Part shown: in pieces, positions 29,886 through 34,607 of the stretch | Numbering within the stretch: the first letter of the stretch is position 1 | How the letters are laid out: each line of letters begins with the position of its first letter | Assembly: GCA_017882905.1 (NCBI GenBank) | Contig: JADGOO010000099.1 | Coordinates: 1 to 34,607, forward strand | Direction of reading: 5' to 3' | DNA: 34,607 nucleotides | From: Acidimicrobiia bacterium | GTDB lineage: Bacteria; Actinomycetota; Acidimicrobiia; IMCC26256; PALSA-610 | Position numbers and translations under genes: made by a program | Notes under the pieces: model-generated | Database searches by the model: none | What the model was told of the DNA's origin: nothing | What the model saw: the letters and a program-made list of their open reading frames with translations, nothing else

Positions 29886-31508
29886 ATGGAAGCTCATGCC
29901 GGTCGTCTCGCCGCCGAGGTGCTGCGCGCCCACGACGTCGACACAGTGTTCACGCTCAATGGCGGACACATCTGGCCCTTCTACGACGGTTGCGTGCAGG
30001 CCGGCATCAAGCTCGTCGATGTTCGCCACGAGCAGACGGCGGGCTTCGCGGCGGAGGGCTGGGCGAAGGTGACGCGCCGCGTCGGCTGCGCCATGCTCAC
30101 AGCCGGACCGGGCATCACGAACGGTGTCAGTGCACTCACGTCGTCGTACCTGAACGGATCGCCCGTGCTCGTGCTCGGTGGTCGGGCCCCTGCGTTGCGT
30201 TGGGGCTCAGGTTCGCTCCAAGAGCTCGATCACGTGCCGATCGTCGCGCCCGTCACGAAGTACGCGGCCACCGCGTGGGGCGCCGACGAGGTGACCGCGC
30301 GGATCGATCTCGCGCTCCGCACGGCGCGCTCCCCGCATCGCGGACCGGCGTTCGTCGACGTACCGCTCGACGGTTTCGGCTCCGGAGAGATCGACGTCCC
30401 CTCCGTTGATCCTGACGCGCTGCGCGGCGCGGCCCCCGATCCGGATGCCGTCGCGCGCGTCGCCGCACTCGTGCGCGAGGCCGCGCATCCCGTCGTGATC
30501 GCCGGCGGCGACGTGTACTTCGCGGGCGGCGAGCAGGCACTGGTCGCATGGGCCGAAGCGGCTCGGCTCCCCGTGTTCGTGAACGGGATGGGGCGCGGCA
30601 CGATCCCTGCCGACCATCCGCTCGCGTTCAGCCGTACGCGCGCCAAGGCCATCGCGGATGCCGACCTCGTCGTCGTCGCCGGTACCCGCCTCGACTTCCG
30701 GTTGGGATTCGGTCGCTTCGGTGACGCGCGCGTCGTCCACCTCTGCGACGCCGACAGCGAAGTGGGCGCCCACGCCGACCTCGCGGCCGCAACGGTCGGC
30801 GACCTGCGTACGACGATCGAAGCGCTCGCAGCTGCGCCGCCCGACGCGGCACAACGCGCCGAGCACGACTCGTGGATCGCCGCGCTGCGCGACGAAGAGC
30901 AAGCCCGCCGCGCGTCGGAAGCCGGGCTGCTCGCGGCCGACGCCGATCCGATCAAGCCGACGCGCATCTACGGTGAGCTGCGCGCGCTGCTCGATCGCGA
31001 CGCCATCGTCGTCGGTGACGGCGGCGACTTCGTCTCGTACGCCGGCAAGTACATCGACTCGTTCGTGGCCGGCACGTTCCTCGATCCCGGTCCGTACGGC
31101 TGTCTCGGGATGGGTCCGGGCTACGCGCTCGCGGCCGCCGTCGCTCAGCCCACTCGCCAGATCGTGCTTCTGCTCGGCGACGGCGCCGCGGGCTTCGCGC
31201 TCGGCGACTGGGACACCTTGGTGCGCCACGGGTGCTCGGTGACGATCGTGATCGGGAACAACGGCATCTGGGGACTCGAGAAGCATCCGATGCAGGCGCT
31301 GTTCGGCTACGACGTGGCCTGCGACCTCACGCCCGGACTGCGCTACGACTCGGTGATGGAATCGCTCGGCGGCCATGGCGAGCTCGTCACGCGGCCCACC
31401 GAGCTACGAGGTGCGCTCGAGCGGGCCTTCGCCACCCCCGGTCCCTCCGTGGTGAACGTCCTCACCGACCCCGCCGACGCTTACCCGAGAACCAGCAACC
31501 TGGCATAG
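29886..31508 (+). CDS. Thiamine-diphosphate-dependent enzyme (acetolactate synthase/2-hydroxyacyl-CoA lyase superfamily)
   Basis: A 540-residue protein with the three-domain layout of ThDP enzymes. The N-terminal pyrimidine-binding domain carries the catalytic Glu49 (RHEQTAGFAAEGWA). The central domain (about 185-325) has a Rossmann-like fold starting HPVVIAGGDVYFAGGEQAL. The C-terminal domain has the cofactor motif LLGDGAAGF (near 431), ending NNGIW. The closest kin by eye are 2-hydroxyacyl-CoA lyases, oxalyl-CoA decarboxylase and benzoylformate-type enzymes; a small subunit of acetolactate synthase is absent, so valine biosynthesis is unlikely. It may share a transcript with the hydrolase 14 bases upstream. 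Its CoA substrate, if any, is unproven. Confidence 0.86.
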   Translation: MEAHAGRLAAEVLRAHDVDTVFTLNGGHIWPFYDGCVQAGIKLVDVRHEQTAGFAAEGWAKVTRRVGCAMLTAGPGITNGVSALTSSYLNGSPVLVLGGRAPALRWGSGSLQELDHVPIVAPVTKYAATAWGADEVTARIDLALRTARSPHRGPAFVDVPLDGFGSGEIDVPSVDPDALRGAAPDPDAVARVAALVREAAHPVVIAGGDVYFAGGEQALVAWAEAARLPVFVNGMGRGTIPADHPLAFSRTRAKAIADADLVVVAGTRLDFRLGFGRFGDARVVHLCDADSEVGAHADLAAATVGDLRTTIEALAAAPPDAAQRAEHDSWIAALRDEEQARRASEAGLLAADADPIKPTRIYGELRALLDRDAIVVGDGGDFVSYAGKYIDSFVAGTFLDPGPYGCLGMGPGYALAAAVAQPTRQIVLLLGDGAAGFALGDWDTLVRHGCSVTIVIGNNGIWGLEKHPMQALFGYDVACDLTPGLRYDSVMESLGGHGELVTRPTELRGALERAFATPGPSVVNVLTDPADAYPRTSNLA

Positions 31509-31559
31509 GGAACGATGCTCGCCGTGCTAGGCGGAGCCGTCGCAGTAGACGCGTCGCAA

Positions 31560-31937
31560 TCAAGTAGCGCGTTCGAGGAACCGTGCGCGTTCGACCAGCA
31601 CTCGGGTGACGTAGCCGGCGGCGACGAGCCCGCGACTGTCGTTGACCGTCACGCGGAAGATGAGCTTGCGCCCTTCGACGGCTTCGAGCACGGCTTCGGC
31701 CGTCACCTCGACGCCGACCGGCGTGGGCGCGAGGTGGGTGAGCTGCACCTCGGATCCGACCGTGGTGCGCCCTTCGGCGAGTGATCGCTCGACGGCTTTG
31801 ACCGTGGCCTGTTCGGCCAGCGCGACGACGCGGGGCGTGGCGAGGACCGGCACGTCACCACTGCCCATTGCCAACGCCGTGTCGGCATCGCTCACGACGA
31901 GCGTGGCCGTGGCGTTGAGTCCGGGGGTGATGGGCAC
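31560..31937 (-). CDS. FlK-like acyl-CoA thioesterase (hot-dog fold)
   Basis: A 125-residue hot-dog thioesterase resembling the fluoroacetyl-CoA thioesterase FlK family. Thr34 (LATPRV), Glu42 (ALAEQA) and His68 (LTHLAPTPVG) have exactly the Thr-Glu-His spacing (8 and 26 residues) of FlK. The domain continues with GRKLIFRVTVND and GLVAAGYVTRV. GTG 31937 is preferred because TATCGT lies six bases upstream and the family start PITPGL follows; ATG 31973 adds 12 residues and is the alternative. Homologues without fluoroacetate producers are common, so the natural substrate is probably another short acyl-CoA. It is convergent with the ThDP gene (51-base gap) and divergent from tldD. Confidence 0.85.
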   Translation of the reverse strand: MPITPGLNATATLVVSDADTALAMGSGDVPVLATPRVVALAEQATVKAVERSLAEGRTTVGSEVQLTHLAPTPVGVEVTAEAVLEAVEGRKLIFRVTVNDSRGLVAAGYVTRVLVERARFLERAT

Positions 31938-31943
31938 CGCCGT

Positions 31944-31949
31944 ACGATA
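31944..31949 (-). promoter_or_regulatory. -10-like box for the thioesterase gene
   Basis: Minus-strand TATCGT, six bases before GTG 31937. If used, the mRNA is leaderless and the upstream ATG at 31973 is not translated. Confidence 0.4.
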
Positions 31950-32011
31950 GGCAGCCCGTCGCGAATCGGTCATCTCCGGGCCGAATCGTCGGGAAGAGGA
32001 GCCGCTCCGTC

Positions 32012-33400
32012 ATGATCGAACCCGACGTGCTCGAACGCACCCTGGGCGCCGCGCTACGCCAGGGAGGCGATTTCGCCGAGGTCTTCGCCGAGGATCGCCG
32101 TTCGTCGTCGGTGCGGTACGACGATGGACGTGTCGAGGAGCTGTCGTCGGGGCGCGACCGGGGCGCAGGCATCCGGGTGGTCGTCGGCGACACCACCGGC
32201 TTCGCGCACACGAGCGATCTGAGCGAGTCGGGCCTGCGCGATGCGGCGGCGGCCGCGGCGGCGGCCGCGCGTGGCGGTGGCGGCGGTACGCGCCAGGTGT
32301 CGTTGCAACGTCGTTCCGAACCGAGCGCCAATCTCGTCGAGGTGCTCCCGGAGTCGGTGCCGAAAGCCCGCAAGATCGAGCTGTTGGCGCGCGCCGACGA
32401 GGTGGCGCGCAGCGAGAGTGGTTCGGTGCGGTCGGTGAGCGCGTCGTACGCCGATGGCCGGCGCCGCATCCTGGTGGCGAACAGCGACGGCTTGCTGGCC
32501 ACCGACGATCAGGTCCGCACGCGTGTGGGCGTACAGGTCGTGGCGTCGGGCGACACCGGCATGCAGACAGGGTTCGAGGCTCCGGGTCGCAGCATGGGCT
32601 TCGAGCTGTTCGACGAGATCGCCGTCGACGACGTGGCGCGCACTGCGGCGCGCCGGGCGCTCACGTTGCTCGAGGCGGTGCCGGCGCCGAGCGGCCAGAT
32701 GCCGGTCGTGCTTCACCGCGGCGCGGGCGGCGTGCTGTTCCACGAAGCGTGCGGGCACGGCCTCGAGGCCGACCTGGTGCGCAAGGACGCGTCGGTGTTC
32801 AAGGATCGCGTGGGAACGCAGGTCGCGTCGCCGCTCGTGACCGTGGTCGACGACGGCACCTACGGCCGCGAGTGGGGCACGTTCGCCATCGACGACGAGG
32901 GCCAGCCCGCGCAGCGCAATGTGCTGATCGAGAACGGCGTGCTCACCGACTACATGTGGGATCTGGTGCGAGCCCGACAGTCGGGTCGCGCCTCGAGCGG
33001 CAACGGCCGTCGTGAGACGTACCGCGTGTTGCCGATGGTACGGATGACGAACACGTACCTACCGCACGGCGACACGGATCCAGAGGCGATCATCCGCGAT
33101 ACCGAACGCGGCATCTACTGTGTGGCGCTCGGAGGCGGTCAGGTCGACACGGCCACCGGCGACTTCGTGTTCGGTGTGACCGAGGGCTACCTCATCGAGA
33201 ACGGTGAGATCACGCGGCCGATCCGTGCGGCGCAGCTGGTCGGCAACGGACCGCAGACGATGGCACTCGTCGATGCACTCGGCAACGACTTCTCCACATG
33301 GACCGGCATGTGCGGTAAGAGCGGGCAGAGCGTGCCTGTGTCATCGGGTCAACCCACGTTGCGGGTTGCCCGCATGACCGTCGGCGGGACGGCGGCATGA
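32012..33400 (+). CDS. tldD: Metalloprotease TldD
   Basis: A 462-residue TldD subunit with the zinc motif HEACGH (244-249, HExxxH) in VLFHEACGHGLEADL, a middle block YMWDLVRARQSGRASSGNGR and a C-terminal TGMCGKSGQSVPVSSGQPTLRV. TldD pairs with TldE (PmbA) to form a protease that digests unfolded peptides; it is known for maturing microcin B17 and degrading CcdA antitoxin. An Ala- and Gly-rich run at residues 78-92 is a low-complexity linker. GAGGAG lies about ten bases before the ATG. Its stop overlaps the next start (ATGA at 33397-33400), so TldD and TldE are made together. No RiPP precursor or toxin-antitoxin gene is visible nearby. Confidence 0.94.
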   Translation: MIEPDVLERTLGAALRQGGDFAEVFAEDRRSSSVRYDDGRVEELSSGRDRGAGIRVVVGDTTGFAHTSDLSESGLRDAAAAAAAAARGGGGGTRQVSLQRRSEPSANLVEVLPESVPKARKIELLARADEVARSESGSVRSVSASYADGRRRILVANSDGLLATDDQVRTRVGVQVVASGDTGMQTGFEAPGRSMGFELFDEIAVDDVARTAARRALTLLEAVPAPSGQMPVVLHRGAGGVLFHEACGHGLEADLVRKDASVFKDRVGTQVASPLVTVVDDGTYGREWGTFAIDDEGQPAQRNVLIENGVLTDYMWDLVRARQSGRASSGNGRRETYRVLPMVRMTNTYLPHGDTDPEAIIRDTERGIYCVALGGGQVDTATGDFVFGVTEGYLIENGEITRPIRAAQLVGNGPQTMALVDALGNDFSTWTGMCGKSGQSVPVSSGQPTLRVARMTVGGTAA

Positions 33401-34607
33401 CCGCGACGGCACGCGACACGAGCCTCGCCGAGCTCTGCCGTTCCGTTGCTGGGCACGCGACTGGCGGCGAGCAGGTCGAGGCGTATGCCGTGCGCTCGTC
33501 GGAGACCGACATCGAGGTCTTCGACGGCGCGATCGAGTCGCTCACGGTCGCCGAGCTCGCGGGCGTCGGGGTGCGTGTCGTGGTCGACGGGCGTCAGGGC
33601 TTCGCGTGGTGTGGCACCCTCGACGCCGACGTGGTCGCGGAGACGCTCGCGGAGGCACGCGACAACGCGCGCTACGCGCAGGCCGAACCATGGAACGGCT
33701 TGGCGACACCGGCCGACGCCGCCGGAAGCGCGCCTGTGCTCGACCTCTACGACGACACGCTGCGCCAGGTGAGCACCGACGACAAGGTCGAGTTCGCGCT
33801 CGCACTCGATCGCCGCGTTCGCGGCGCCGACGCACGAATCCGCGGTGTCGAGAGCACCGGGTACGGCGACGGCACGATCGAAGCGGCATTGGCGAGCTCG
33901 CTCGGCGTCGAGTCGTCGGTGCGGCGCACGCTGGCCAGTGCGAGCAGCGTCGCCCTCGCCGACGACGGTGAGTGCACGCAGACCGGCTACGGCTTCTCGG
34001 TCGGTCGCAGCTTCGGCGACCTCGATCCCGATGAGATCGTTCGCCTGGCGGTGGAGCGCTCCACGCGGCTGCTCGGAGCCAAGCAGCCGGCGAGCCGCCG
34101 GCTGCCGGTCGTGTTCGATCCGCTCGTCACCGCGTCACTGCTCGGCGTGCTGTCGGCCGCGTTCAACGGCGAAGCCGCGCTCAAGGGTCGTTCACTGTTC
34201 CTCGATCGCGTCGGTGATCAAGTTGCCGCGAGCCGCGTGCGCGTGATCGACGACCCCACCGATGCCCGCTCGCTCGGCGCCGCCACCCACGACGCCGAGG
34301 GCGTGCCGTGCCGCCGGAACGCACTGATCCTCGACGGTGTGATGCAGGGCTTCCTGCACAACACGATCACGGCGCGGCGAGCCGGTGGCGACACCCGCAC
34401 CACCGCGAGTGCGGTGCGCGGCGGCTACCGCTCCGCGCCGGGAGTGGGTGTGCGCGCGCTGCGCTTCGACGGTGGCGACACACGGCCGGAGGCGATCCTC
34501 GCCGAGGCGCCCGAGGCGCTCTACGTGCAGGCGGTGCACGGCATCCACTCGGGAACGAACCCGATCAGCGGAGACTTCTCGGTGGGCGCCGAAGGGTTGA
34601 TGGTGCG
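33397..34607 (+). CDS. tldE: TldE/PmbA metalloprotease subunit (partial, cut by window end)
   Basis: At least 403 residues of a TldE/PmbA protein, starting MTATARDTSLAELCRSVAGH and still open at the right edge, so the C-terminal part is missing. It shares the TldD fold: an early ESLTVAELAGVGVRVVVDGRQGFAW strand pair, GYGFSVGRSFGDLDPDEIVRLA in the middle, then VVFDPLVTASLLGVLSAAFNGEAALKGRS where TldD has its zinc motif but TldE does not, followed by DDPTDARSLGA, LILDGVMQGFLHNTITARR and HSGTNPISGDFSVGAEG. TldE does not bind catalytic zinc and shapes the substrate chamber. It overlaps tldD by four bases. Confidence 0.93.
   Translation, partial: MTATARDTSLAELCRSVAGHATGGEQVEAYAVRSSETDIEVFDGAIESLTVAELAGVGVRVVVDGRQGFAWCGTLDADVVAETLAEARDNARYAQAEPWNGLATPADAAGSAPVLDLYDDTLRQVSTDDKVEFALALDRRVRGADARIRGVESTGYGDGTIEAALASSLGVESSVRRTLASASSVALADDGECTQTGYGFSVGRSFGDLDPDEIVRLAVERSTRLLGAKQPASRRLPVVFDPLVTASLLGVLSAAFNGEAALKGRSLFLDRVGDQVAASRVRVIDDPTDARSLGAATHDAEGVPCRRNALILDGVMQGFLHNTITARRAGGDTRTTASAVRGGYRSAPGVGVRALRFDGGDTRPEAILAEAPEALYVQAVHGIHSGTNPISGDFSVGAEGLMV

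Noticed and set aside
29886-31508. Acetolactate synthase large subunit (ilvB) for branched-chain amino acids
   Set aside because: No small regulatory subunit or ilvC follows, and the N-terminal block differs from typical IlvB.
31560-31973. Evidence for fluoroacetate metabolism
   Set aside because: The thioesterase has FlK-like catalytic spacing, but no fluorinase or other fluorometabolite gene is present, and many non-producers carry such thioesterases.
32012-34607. RiPP or microcin cluster around tldD/tldE
   Set aside because: No precursor peptide, cyclodehydratase or other maturation gene is visible; tldD/tldE are common housekeeping genes.

Overview
The window is a gene-dense stretch (very high GC, GTG starts common, overlapping stop/start codons) from what looks like a free-living Actinomycetota chromosome. 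The support is a WhiB iron-sulfur protein, a PAC2-family protein, an actinobacterial-type HemQ directly followed by a NIL-domain gene, and an amt-PII-glnD operon. The class Acidimicrobiia is my best guess, but this is inference without any database search. I see no rRNA, tRNA, CRISPR array, insertion sequence, integrase or phage gene. No gene-free stretch exceeds 300 bases.

Layout. 1-226: a 27-bp tandem repeat whose forward frame stays open up to the hemQ promoter. 227-1254: hemQ and a NIL-domain gene. 1263-2940: a secreted protein of unknown function, a PhyH-type dioxygenase and a small hypothetical. 3051-6476: a large PAS/GAF/GGDEF/EAL cyclic-di-GMP protein. 6568-10679: the nitrogen-sensing operon amt-glnB/K-glnD, followed by a Nudix hydrolase. 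11388-15906: a hypothetical, an amidase, a metallo-beta-lactamase-fold hydrolase and an M20 peptidase. 15913-18239 (minus): a CaiB/BaiF CoA-transferase and a PAC2 protein. 18329-19534: a ClC chloride protein. 19550-22924: an APH-like phosphotransferase, WhiB, a divergent LysR regulator and a double-VOC protein. 22965-26507: a membrane/lipid block (LPG-synthase-like transporter, two different PAP2 enzymes, a small membrane protein, a YdjM-like membrane hydrolase). 26575-28921 (minus): a MacB-like permease, an ABC ATPase fused to a cyclic-nucleotide-binding domain, and a CxxC-containing small protein. 29050-31937: alpha/beta hydrolase, ThDP enzyme, FlK-like thioesterase. 32012-34607: tldD and the start of tldE, cut by the window edge.

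How it fits together. Clear functional units are nitrogen uptake and sensing (Amt, PII, GlnD), coproheme decarboxylation (HemQ), the TldD/TldE protease pair and an ABC exporter pair. Several genes handle CoA thioesters or small amides (CoA-transferase, ThDP enzyme, thioesterase, amidase, M20 peptidase), but they are not in one operon, so a shared pathway is not shown.

The most notable signals are regulatory and architectural. Many genes have a TANNNT box 6-8 nt before the start codon and no Shine-Dalgarno sequence, which suggests leaderless transcription. In three places the TAG of an upstream stop codon also forms the start of that box. The whiB-lysR intergenic region holds two palindromes that fit face-to-face control of both genes. 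The ABC ATPase carries a Crp-like domain with the key nucleotide-binding residues intact. The ClC protein keeps the gating glutamate but has valine at the internal proton-glutamate position, as in chloride channels.
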